Shown here: positions 53,666-64,000 of the stretch, one piece after another | Layout of the letters: each line of letters starts with the position of its first letter | How positions within the stretch are numbered: position 1 is the stretch's first letter | Source: Coccinella septempunctata | Lineage: Eukaryota > Arthropoda > Insecta > Coleoptera > Coccinellidae | Length of the DNA stretch: 64,000 nt | Direction: 5' to 3' | NCBI RefSeq assembly: GCF_907165205.1 | Contig: NC_058190.1 | Span: forward strand, 9,184,001-9,248,000 | Translations under genes and position numbers: made by a program | Notes under the pieces: generated by a model | What the model saw: only the letters and a program-made list of their open reading frames with translations | What the model was told of the DNA's origin: nothing | The model's database searches: none

Positions 53666-54998
53666 TATACAACATTCACATTTATTTAAGCAGTCGGTTG
53701 GCCATGAAATAATTTTCTCAAGTTTTTGTTCCTAGAACGGAGAAAGGTTGGCACTCATGTCATGTCATAACGCCGTTGCCACAACTAATATCAATTAATA
53801 ATGCGAAAATGCCGAAAGTGATTAAAAAACAAGAGACAGGGTTTCAGGAAGTGATATTTAGAATACAGGTCCGCTCATTCAAATTATTATTATGAATAGA
53901 AAAAGACAAGAGGCCGTAGCCTATAAATCTCAAAATATAATACAAAGTAATGCTTTACAATTGGTGTCACAAAAAAAAAACAAATAGTTGTACCTTGATA
54001 TTCTAAAATCCACAATAAGTCAGATTGTAGCGAACATACTTATTCAATGTAAGAGAATTTATATAATGTTTCATCTGAATCTAACCGACCTTATTTGAGC
54101 TGAATATTTCCACAATCAGAAAGATTGTGAATGAAGAGGGTGACAAAGAATTTCCTTCTATTGGGAGACTTAAAAAAGTGGTGGCATTTGAGAATTTTGT
54201 GTTTGAGTGAATTAATGCGAAAAGTTTACTACAGGATTTTCGATGAATGTCATCGTAGAATAAGTTCCCGAAAATTGATTTTTCTATTTTTCATTTGACT
54301 TGTCCTACACATTGTAAATGTCAAGGTACCAATAAATACCTAATTATTATTATTATTATATCAATGTATTAAGATGAACAGCCACAAATACGCGCCAGCT
54401 GTCCTGTTAATTGTTTATTCATGTGAAATTTTTGTTCAAAGGTGAAGTTCATCTTGACTTGAAAGTTCCTTTTTTCCTTTTACTTATATTGATGCATAAT
54501 GATTTTTGTTGAAGAATTTAACATTTTTGTTGAAGAATTTAACATTCTTGTAATTATCTGTTAATTCCTCCGAGAGATACCCATTCCCAACCACTGCATC
54601 AAATGCATTTCTTCTTCGGGTTAATATTTTTGAAATCTACAACTGATGTAACGTATTCAAACTTTAGCCAAACGAACATTAACTCTCTTCAAGCTAGTGC
54701 ATATTATGATATTACACTGATCTCTTGTATTTTCCATGCAAATAACTGGATTTGGTATTCCTTCAATCAGTTTGTATAAACTTCAATTATGTTCGTCACA
54801 TATTTTCCGAAGGGATTCGACATTGTGATAAAATACGTAATAACAGAAACTTTTACGTAGAACGAGCAACATTGCGTTGATTTAAAACCCAAAAATGTTT
54901 TGATACGCGTCATAACCCCACATTTTCGTACTATACAGAGTGAAATGTGTCAAATTTCCATGGCCAACCGAGTGCTAAAATAAAAGTGAATGGGGTAT
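53666..54998 (+). mobile_element. 1.2 kb TIR DNA transposon, copy 5, with nested LINE tail
   Basis: Same orientation and full-length match to copy 2, from CATTCACATTTATTTAAGCA to AAAAGTGAATGGGGTATA. The DNA-binding remnant reads STIRKIVNEEGDKEFPSI near 54108-54170. It contains a 96-bp insertion at 53885-53980 and a local 24-bp tandem duplication TTTTTGTTGAAGAATTTAAC near 54502-54550. It sits about 0.8 kb upstream of the NOL4 start codon. Confidence 0.88.
53885..53980 (-). mobile_element. Short 5'-truncated LINE insertion inside copy 5
   Basis: About 96 bases absent from the other four copies, bracketed by CAAAT at 53880-53884 and 53981-53985. On the minus strand it ends TATAGGCTACGGCCTCTTGT, CTTTTTCTATTCATAATAAT, i.e. 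a LINE 3' UTR with an (AAT)n tail. Confidence 0.8.
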
Positions 54999-57900
54999 AT
55001 CAAGACAGAGTTTTCTATTAATAGTTTTCTAGTTAATTAAAATTAATATAACATTACTAAATACTCCTTTTTCCCTATTTTCGCTGTTTTTTCATTATCG
55101 ATTGATATTTGAAGCGAAATTTCAGGGTCAGATAGTATTCGATACCTTCTGCAAAATTAGTTATCGCAACACCCCTCATCCCTATTCAAAATCAAGGGCT
55201 TGTGCTCACCCCCGTCAGGGGGTGTCAGTTACGGGGATGGAAAGAGCGGAAAAGTTGTTCCCCATCGAATCATAAATTGATGGGTCCGAAAGATTTTCCA
55301 CATTTTCATTTTCAAGCGTGGTGTTAAGTTTTCGTTGGACCACACTGTATAAAAAGTCTAGATTACTGTTTATTCACAATAATACTAACATGAATTCCGC
55401 AACACAAAATCTTAATTTATGGGCTATTACCAACTTAAATTCGATTTTCCATAGCCACCCGAGATGACAATGATACTTGAGTGGACTTTAATATGTTCGA
55501 GAATTATTTTTGTTCCATTAAAAATAAATATAATGAATGATTTTATACAATATTCATACGAAAAATTCAAGAGTTGTGCCATTTTCGAACGAGTGTTAGC
55601 AATAAACTCAAAGGCCAATATTTTTAACTATGGTTGGAGAGTTTTATAATATGAGGGGTTTCGTAAATGTAGGAACAAACATGGTTAGCTCATTTGCTAT
55701 CACACAACCATTTTATCAGAATATCTCAAAAATTGTACAATTAAGGTTGTATTTTTTCAACAGAAGGTAGAACTGGTCAAAATGAAGCGTTTCACCGAAA
55801 ATCATTATACAAATCTTTCAAAATGACAAAGTTTGGAAAAAATTGAAAATGATTACTGAAATAAATCCTAATACGAGCCTAGACCGTTTGTTAGCTGAAT
55901 TATCGCAAAGCAGTGGGAAAAAACATATCTCCTGATTCAACCATGTGGTTTCGTTTAGGATATTGGCTCGTTGGATATTTACGTGGTAATCAAAAGGGAA
56001 ACTTAGGATTGCCCAATTTTTCTCATTATTTTTTAGTAACATGCACGAATTTATTAAATTGCTCATTACATTTCGACGCCAGAGATTTATTACACAAGTG
56101 TAAAAAATAGAAAAATTCTTCAAAATCTCACCAATAAAATTCGTCTAAATTATTCACGAATTTCTTCACAATGGGCATCACAATCTTTTTGTTCGAACAT
56201 TCCAACAATCGTCGTAAAAATGGGATGAAATGGGATAACATCATGGCACTTTTTCAACATATCTAACATAAACACATTAAAGAAACTGCCTCGATTTTCT
56301 ACAATTTTTTTCACACTAAATATCACGATACAACAATTATGATTCTCTCAAAAGTGACCTGATGCTTCTAATCCGATGAACTGAACCATTCATTGTCCTG
56401 CCATATGTTTATGATTTGTTTCGTTTTTGCGATGACGGAGTCACCTTCCACAGTCCCGTTCTTAAATTCAATGAAATTTTGTCGAACTTCTAGGGGTTGT
56501 ATCTCAGCCATCTTGGATATTTTATATAGACAATTTTTGGGTAAACGACTTATTTTGATGAGTTCTACCTTCTGTCAAAAAAAAGCCTCACCTTTGAAAA
56601 CATCCTCTATAGGGAAAATTCAAAGGAGATGTTAATAAACATCTTCAAATTGAAAATTGGGGTCAGTCTCGTTTGTACCTCCTGTAGATCAGAACCTTGT
56701 GCTGCCAATAGAATATCATCGAATACCTTTTCGGTATCCAATGTCATAGGTACAGTTGATCTGAGTTTCTACATTGGGTTTCTATTTCTAAGATAACAGT
56801 TTCTCATAAGCCTCCACCAGTATTTTTTTTAATTGTGAATAACTCCAAAATGTCTCTAGAGTCAGTAAAACTGCTGCTGTTCAAGCTGCACAAAATAAAT
56901 GTAGGAATTAAAGATACATTGACTATACAAGGCATGCCATTGGACTTGGTGAGTTGATATCTACGGTATCGCCTTATTCATCTTTGTACAAAACTTCAAC
57001 AGATCCATTATCCTTCTAATGATGGGAAATCCTGGTAGGACACGCTGTATAAGTGCATATATACTTAGAGAAAACATTTTTTACTATTTTACGGTATTCA
57101 GAAAACTCAAACTGAGATTGAGTATTGATGGAATAAATGTTGAAGCACTCATTTTATATTTATAATGAAATAAACCATAGACATGTATAAAAAAATGAGG
57201 CAATCTTCAACAAAATCTTCAGTTGGCTTTCGAGGCAAATATAAATATTATTGGAAAAGATTAACACTTCTAAGCAAGAGAATTCACATTTGGGAGTGGT
57301 AAAGCTATTCGTTTATTTTTTAATATTTTTGGGATTTTTGAACTGTACCACTCTCACAAGGTCATCTAGTGAACGTAACTCCGGATATTTCTACAATATG
57401 TTCTTTCATATTCGTTATAGGTATTCAGTTCGTGTCATTGTCCGATGAATTAATACATATTGCTGCTGCGACGTTGTTGATTTTTCTACTTGAATTTCCA
57501 ATTCCAATCTAAAATGTGAGTAAAGATTCTCCATCTGCCTAAATATTTTCATTCTTGTTTGTTTCATCGAATTCAATATTTCAAACAATGTTTCTTTCAT
57601 TTTGATAGAAATGAAAACAAATAACAATATTTACATACAGACTTGTGACTCAACATCAAATGTTCCATTAGTGGTTGAGGTTGTTTGATTTCCAACACCC
57701 TAGGATTTTTTTTGAGAAGCCCCTGCCCAGAAACAGCCCCTTTTGTCTGCTCAATTTCATTTCTGTCAGTTTTCTGGTTTCCATGAAAAAAATTAAGAAT
57801 TGCTTCTCAGGTGTCATATTTAGGGAGCTGTATCTAAGCACAGCAGGGGCTGCTCAAAAACCACATATTATTTTTGGACAAGGAATCCTCCCCTCAATTT

Positions 57901-60020
57901 TTTTTGCTACTATTTATTCACACCCTATTTACTTCTCTAGAAGATTTTCATCACAGTGAATTAGCATGAAAAGAAATTAGACCAGACATATAACCAAATA
58001 TAAAAATGGAAATTCTGAATAAAGTCCGATAAGTTCTGTTCATAAATGGTAGGCAGTTTGTATATTGTTAAAATCTAGAATATATTAGATTATTTTATTT
58101 ATCACTTTTAATGAGAAAAATTGCAAAACCTTCAATATGATATCACTCGACGTCTATTTTCATGAGAATTTCAAAGGGGTTACCACCTCATTCAGGAGGG
58201 TGATCATACACAAAAAATCGAATGCAATCAAAAGATGTCTTCTTCCAAACTGTCATGATGAAAACGGCCACCATATATGCACAAACATTTCGTACGTCCC
58301 TGTGTTTACTGTAGAAGGTGAATCGGAAATATGAAATAAGAAATATTTTTTCTGGTGATGATTAAACACTAAAAATTACATTGGTGATGTTGCATTGATT
58401 TTAACTCCGAGATGCAAAGCATTATCCATCGCCAGTATTTTCTTTCCATCTCCTGAATGCAAGAGGCAGCCTAAAATTTCCAGTTTTTGGCGAAGTATTT
58501 GGGAATAGTAGAGAGCTTTACAGAGTTTTTTATGCTGATTAGATTATTGTCAGGTCAACTCCTCGGGAAATATTTGCTTGATTTGCCACTTTTCCCATAC
58601 AATGGGTTATTATTGAAATATGGCCATTTTATTAAATCACATCGTTGTCTCAAAATTCTAGCTATAACTTTGATATTTCTACACCGTTGTTGGATTTTTC
58701 AACATTTGTTTAAAACCACCACCCTTTCTTCACGCAACTGAAGAAATACTCTGTTATGATCAAAAGCAGTGGCGTGCTTATGTGGTATATGATATAAAAA
58801 AACCTTAATTTCATTTGAAATTTTCTACAGTCCCGTTGAGTTCCACTGAGAGGAGTTCAAAGTGGAGTTTTGTGAAAATGGCATATTTTCGTCATTTGTA
58901 AGATTTCACCTAGATAGTCTGGCTGACCCTTCAGGAAAATCTCCAACTTTATGCAAGAGGATTGATGTCAGGGGATCTAGGTGGAAATTCACTATACGAT
59001 TATCGGATTCTGCACTTGAAAATAGGCAGTATTTATGGTCGATGACGCCTTGCGCCTTGCAACATAGCCCACAAAATACACTCTATATAATCTTCAAAGC
59101 TGCAGCTCTGAAAATACTCAGAGAATTCCACTTAAAATTAAGTTTAATTATTTTTTTATAATATGTCTCCTGATGCACGTTAATGCAGTTGATAATTTTA
59201 ATCATAAGACATCCTTGATTCTGTTCAGACGGCAATAGATTTTCATGAAATGGAGGTATTTCTACAGCAACGCAATGTATCAGGAAAATGACAAAAATAT
59301 CCCGACGTAACGATCAACAATTCATCCAACATAAACAAAAACTTAATAACGCCTCGATATTTCAATAAGTCAAAAAACAAAATAAAACAAAGCGCCATTT
59401 TCGTAAAGATTAAGGCTAGGTCTTCACACCACTGTTGAAAAAACCAACATCGGCAAAGAAATGAAGTTTGAAAAAAAAATGATTTCATAATCATTGTATG
59501 TGTAAATTGGTGAACACATCCGGAGGTGTTGACCCAACAATCTACCCCAGCATCAAGAATAACTTCTTAACGCCTTCTACTGTTGCGAAATTCTTCACAA
59601 AAAACGCAAATTTTCGGCTGTTCTTCATTCACATTCTGTACAACAAGAAGGGATGGAAAAATACCTTGCGTCAGTGGCATACAGACAAAGGATAATACTG
59701 CACCTCAGGCTGAAAATCCAGCATCACCTAAGTAATGATAATGTTAGAGAATTTCTTAGCTTTCCCTCTCCATTTGCTGCCTAGTTTATTTCAAAACCCT
59801 GAATAATTTTATAACAATAAATCGAAACGACAGCAATTAACTATGTAAATAGATTATCATCATATAGTTTACATCACCTTTTTCGATCAAAAAACTGACA
59901 TAAGATAATTCCTTAACCCATCGTTGGTCGTTAAATTTTGCTTAAACAAGTATCAAAAGTCTGTCGGATCTGGTATAGCAAAAAAAATCCCGATAGACTA
60001 GGACCCCGGTTAAAGAATAC
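54999..60020. other. 5 kb of AT-rich DNA with no recognised gene
   Basis: Open frames are short (60-101 codons), many without ATG, and none shows a domain I know. Minor features are GGACCACACTGTATAAAAAG at 55336 and GGACACGCTGTATAAG at 57034, which resemble small transposon ends in the same orientation, and the short inverted pair GTGCTCACCCCCGTCAGGGG near 55202. Nothing more can be supported. Confidence 0.45.
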
Positions 60021-60540
60021 CTTCAGATAACCGTTAAAAAATCCCACCGTATTCCCCAGCATCTTCTACTTGATCTTCGAGTTCTTCGAAAAAAAAAATA
60101 ACTAGAAACATCACACCATCGTTTGCTTCGTCTAACGGTCATTCTTGCAACCCCTGGACCAATACTGACCTCTGACATCACGACGCGTAGACGCAGCATC
60201 CAACCCTTCATTCCCATTCCCTCTCGCAGCATCACTAACCTGTTATCCCGTTCAATGGCCCCCTGTCCATCTGGTACGGCAGCAGCGGTTATGGCAGAAA
60301 AAACTGGTTTCGATATCGGACAGAGGCACACAGATGAGTTTTTGTACACCTTGACTCACAACAATAGTGCACCCTCATGTCGTAAGAAGGGAATTTCGGG
60401 ACAAGAACTTGTCAAGTGTAATGGGGTGCCTTTACTAATGGTCATCGAGAGGGTTAGCGAGGGAAAGTGGAAAGACTTTATTGCTGTCGCACAATTAACT
60501 ACCATCCTATATTATCTACTTTGCTTAAATCCATAAATCC
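60020..60540. other. GC-richer segment with overlapping open frames, unassigned
   Basis: A 137-codon plus frame (from a TTG) and a 108-codon minus frame overlap. Neither has a recognisable domain. Composition resembles the other islands. Confidence 0.3.
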
Positions 60541-60564
60541 GATCATATTTTTATGAATATTTTG

Positions 60565-60640
60565 GAATTATACAGAGTGAGCAAAATTAGTCAATATTTA
60601 CTTTTTTGTAGGACAATGCTCGTTAGGGTCAACCGTTATT
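60565..60640. repeat. Foldback-B-like end fragment
   Basis: TATACAGAGTGAGCAAAATTAG resembles the end of the element fragment at 63502 (TACAGGGTGAGCAAAATTCG) and more loosely the foldback B terminus. No partner end found. Confidence 0.35.
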
Positions 60641-60707
60641 TCAAATTACGTAATGTTCCATGTATAATTGTTGAGTTAATGCACCCTCTGGAAGGCTTGC
60701 AGTGTAG

Positions 60708-63200
60708 TTGAGTTTTTTAAGGGGTAACACTAATTTATTGTGCCAGAAATGGATAAACCTTTTATTGGTGTATTTGGCAATTATGGGCTTCTTCATTGTG
60801 ATGATTGAAAGGTTAAAATTATTGAATTCGAATTTCCACCTTTTTTATGTATTTTTGAATTGTATGTTATTTGAAAAAAATCACAATCAGAAAAATAAAA
60901 GTGAATATGTAATTGTTATATCTGATCACTTAGAGAAAGTATCATTGAATTCCTATGAAGTGGAATATAGTAGGATTCCAACTTATAAAAGATTTTTCTC
61001 CTCAGAGAATATTGAGGCCTTCAGGGGAGATTTGAGGGAAAATGACTGGGAGCCTGTGTTTCAATCAGATTGTAGGGATGTTTAGTCAATGGAACAAATT
61101 CATAGGTTCCTCTAAAAAGATGTTTGAAACTAAATAAGTTCAAGAATCAAAAAATAAATTAGACTATTTATTGTTGTTGAGAAGTAAACATAAATTATAC
61201 GATGATATGTACAAACAAGAAAAGAGAAACTATGAATCCCTTCTCATCAAATCTAGGGCCTGGTATTATGAGAAAAAAATTAAAGATTCTGACAACAAGT
61301 CGAAAACAATTTGGTCAATAGTACGTGAATTAACTGAGAAAACTCAAAATCAAGATCACAGTTGTGGTGTTCAGGGTACGCCATCTGAATGGTCAGCAAA
61401 ATTTTCTGATTTTTTCAAAACACTCATCCCGAAACTAAGCGAAATAATTATCGATATATCATTTGTTGACAATTCACCACATATCTCCGAAGTATTTACT
61501 CCCAAACCTATGTCACCTGAAGAGGTTATTTCAATAATTAAGAACTTCAAAAATAAAACCTGTTGTGGTTATGATGAAATTCCCTTAATGCTCATCAAAT
61601 CATGTGGAGAAGATCTAAAATATGCTATTTCATTTATAATCAACAATTCTTTTCAATTTGGAATTTTCCCTAAACAGTTAAAGCATTCTGTCATTAAACC
61701 AATATTTAAAAAAGGCAATGATAGAACTGTTGTAGATAATTATAGACCCATAAGCCTTCTCCCTTGTTTTTCTAAAATTTTTGAAAGAGCAATGCACTCG
61801 AGGCTTTTAGAATTCCTTGAAAAAAACAATATATTCAGTGTTAGGTGACTCACAACATGGATACCTCAGTCAGAGGTAAATCTCCCATCACTGCCATTTT
61901 TCAGTTCACGAAGAATATAGTACAGATATTGGAGTCTGACAAACTTGGATTAGGTTTATTCATTGATCAGTTTAGAGCTTATGATTGCTTAAATCATAGT
62001 TATTTGCTACAAATATTGGAAGATATAGGAATTCGTGATGTAGCAAAAGAGTGGTTTCAATCCTACCTACAAGGTCGCCATCAGAGAATTATAGTAAGAA
62101 AAAAAAAGAGGGTAAATTATCAGAATCTGAAGAAGTAGAAGTTGTTACAGGAGTACCTCAGGAGAGTACATAAGGTCCCCTACTTTTCATTGTATTTATA
62201 AATGATTTGTGTCTGCCTGATTGAGTTCTTGTTCATTATTATCACTTGTTTTGTTGATGACATCAATGTTTTGTTAGAAGGTGAAAGTTTTTCTATCATT
62301 AAAAGCAACGCAAATGAGATTTTCAGTGTAATTAAAAACTGGCCAATAACCTCCTGACAAATGAAGCCAAAACAGCAGCACTTGTCTTCAGCACAGGTAG
62401 ATCTCGTAAAGAGATAGATAATTCTATTAAGCTTGGTGATAACATTGTAGTTATTGACAGGTCTACCAAGTTCTTAGGTTTATATGTTGATAAATTTCTG
62501 AAAGGGCATGATCATATTGAGTATTTATCTCTCAAACTGAGTAAAATCACCTTTGCAATAAGAGTGTGTACCAAATATCTGAATGAAAGTAGTTTACGAT
62601 CAATGTATTTCGCTAATGCTGAATCAATCATGAGATATGGAATAATATTTTGGGGAATCAGTTCAGCAGTAGATTCTGTTTTCAAAATGCAGAAGGAAAT
62701 TGTTAGAATTATGTTACATATGATGTATGGACTATCTTGTTGAGGTGTATTCAAAGAGAAAAAGTTATTCACGTTATGTGCTATTTACATTTTTGAGTGT
62801 TAAGTATTTTTCAAGATAAAATATGTAAAAATAATAATAAGCAAAAAATATGAATGGAAAATAGAGAATCATTTGTCAGTCACACCACGAATCATAGTTA
62901 TCAAACAACCTACATTACCCTATGCATAGATTGCCAGTAACTGAGAAACATCCTTCCTATATGTTCATAAAACTGTTTAATGCCCTTCCTGATACTTTGA
63001 AGGTCTTAACAGATGTAAATAATTTCAAGAATAAATTGAGATTCGTTCCCTTAAATATGAAATCTTATTCTTTGGCAGAGTTTCATGAAGCTGTCAAATC
63101 TGTATGATGTGTGAAATTTTTGGACGTCATTTCATTTGCTCTTTGTTGTGTATCTACATGTTTGAAGGTCCTTTGAAATAAAGTTGATTTGTATTGTATT
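60708..63200 (+). mobile_element. jockey-type LINE (family F), long but decayed
   Basis: At 60918-60929 the ORF contains VIVISDH, the final Ser-Asp-His motif of the APE endonuclease, followed by the linker region up to a stop at 61083. The longest frame, 61171-61848 (225 codons), carries the RT N-terminal part: MSPEEVISIIKNFKNKTCCG, FQFGIFPKQLKHSVIKPIFK and DNYRPISLLPCFSKIFERAM. The next frame, 61845-62138, has KLGLGLFIDQFRAYDCLNHS (motif 3/A, with FxAYD as the first catalytic Asp). Then come GPLLFIVFINDLCLP and CFVDDINVLLEGE near 62160-62290; the active site is FVDD and both Asp are kept. The C-terminal region LFNALPDTLKVLTDVNNFKN lies at 62922-63107. Multiple stops and frameshifts. The 5' portion before 60708 is missing or unrecognised. 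Confidence 0.85.
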
Positions 63201-63500
63201 TTTCTTCTTCAATGTTCAAATTGACTTGACACTATCCCAACCTAAAAAAAAACACTGAGACCTGAGTGGACCTTTGCACAAATATACTCTTCTGACATTC
63301 TACCTTATAAGAACTATCAAATCATTCAAGACATTCAAAGAAACTATCCTCCACCGCTCCCAGAGGGTGCATAACAAACTTCCTCATAACATATGAAAAT
63401 TTGCTCATTTTAAAATGAAGACTGACCTGTTCGGGAATTTTCCTACAAAATAGCAATTACCGAAGATCAATTTCATGTGTTACTTTTGACTTACTCTGTG

Positions 63501-63765
63501 TACAGGGTGAGCAAAATTCGTTGTCTACTGAGGAGATCTCTGAAGTTCAGCAGCTAAAAAAACGATTGACACTCTTTTTTCCTGACTAATCCAAATCTAA
63601 AAACAAAACCGACCCATCACTTCTTGATTTTGAGTTATGAACAAAACTTGAGAAATTGCCATTTTCAATGAATTAAATTACCCACTTGTTTCAACTCATG
63701 CTCCAAAATAATAATTACATTTTCATTTTACAGGCACTTTTTTATGAGTAATTGGAATATGATAT
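63501..63765. mobile_element. Arm of a foldback-B-related element
   Basis: TACAGGGTGAGCAAAATTCG start, TTTTGAGTTATGAACAAAAC, GCCATTTTCAATGAATTAAA and CAGGCACTTTTTTATGAGTA follow in the same order as in the foldback B arm (CAGGGTGGGCAAATTTCG, TTTTGAGTTATAAGCAAAAA, ATGGCGATATCG, CAGGCACTTTTTTACGTA), but diverged. Only one arm is seen before the window ends. Confidence 0.6.
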
Positions 63766-63774
63766 AGAATTTTT

Positions 63775-63900
63775 TCTACAAGCGTGCGCGTTCAACCTTT
63801 TTCCCGCACGCATTCCAAGTTGCAAAGAATCACTTTCCCAAAGGGTGCGGGAAAAACGCCTGCTATTTCTTTCCCGCACGCAAATATTATAGAGTAAATT
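63775..63900. repeat. TTCCCGCACGCA repeat cluster
   Basis: TTTTTCCCGCACGCATTCCA, the inverse-type GGGTGCGGGAAAAACGCCTG and TTTCCCGCACGCAAATATTA occur within about 90 bases, making alternate hairpins. GC-rich words in AT-rich DNA; no function assigned. Confidence 0.5.
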
Positions 63901-64000
63901 AAATTCTATCATGTTTCTATGCACAGAACGTCAACGATGAGAAACCCATAGTAAGACATGCAGAATTACGTCTGTCATTATATATGAATTAATCAAATGA

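Noticed and set aside
55000..60000. Several 60-100 codon frames in the AT-rich right part
   Set aside because: Most lack ATG starts, and none shows a domain or biased codon use.

Overview
The window looks like AT-rich, transposon-dense DNA from an insect nuclear genome. A beetle is my guess, but nothing in the sequence proves the order. No bacterial or organellar gene organisation, no rRNA or tRNA gene and no CRISPR array was seen. Only one host gene segment is recognised with confidence: a first coding exon of a NOL4-type (nucleolar protein 4) gene on the minus strand at 52329-52832. It has a good ATG context, is exactly 168 codons long and ends in a consensus splice donor. If the gene model holds, the sequence to its left is intron, or intron plus whatever follows.

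Almost everything else is mobile-element debris. Non-LTR retrotransposons (LINEs) of at least six kinds are present: an RNase H-bearing family (1-715, 43650-44130), another RNase H type (41815-42390), jockey/CR1-like fragments (730-1775, 3541-3737, 4945-5310, 15765-16011), an R4/R2-like element with a restriction-like endonuclease (5330-6990), an RTE-like element (7860-9690), a family with a C-terminal C2H2-like finger and (TGAA)n tail in three copies (8041-9056, 33040-34146, 45336-45745), and a decayed but long jockey-type element (60700-63200). None keeps an intact reading frame.

Penelope-like retroelements are represented by a GIY-YIG endonuclease fragment between long inverted arms (13795-15080). 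Short repeats with hammerhead-ribozyme architecture also occur; one at 29126-29170 keeps every core position of the type I hammerhead.

DNA transposons: five copies of one 1.2 kb terminal-inverted-repeat family with a remnant of a transposase DNA-binding region (3738, 18581, 22420, 31213, 53666); two Tc1/mariner relics (1960-2396, 39895-41178); two PIF/Harbinger elements (26592-27527, 48494-50528); three long foldback elements with CAGGGTG ends at TA sites (24807-26483, 34765-35626, 48805-49980); a MITE with a perfect 8-bp target duplication (21931-22177); and a 3 kb element with inverted arms made of tandem repeats (36466-39449). Several nested insertions give a relative chronology.

Between the transposons lie GC-richer, apparently single-copy islands of 0.2-0.5 kb roughly every 3-7 kb (near 2.6, 7.4, 10.2, 13.2, 20.2, 24.2, 28.5, 30.8, 36.1, 39.6, 42.8, 46.6 kb). 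I could not assign convincing coding content to them. They are the best candidates for conserved regulatory DNA or undetected exons. The stretch 55000-60560 is AT-rich and holds almost nothing I can name.
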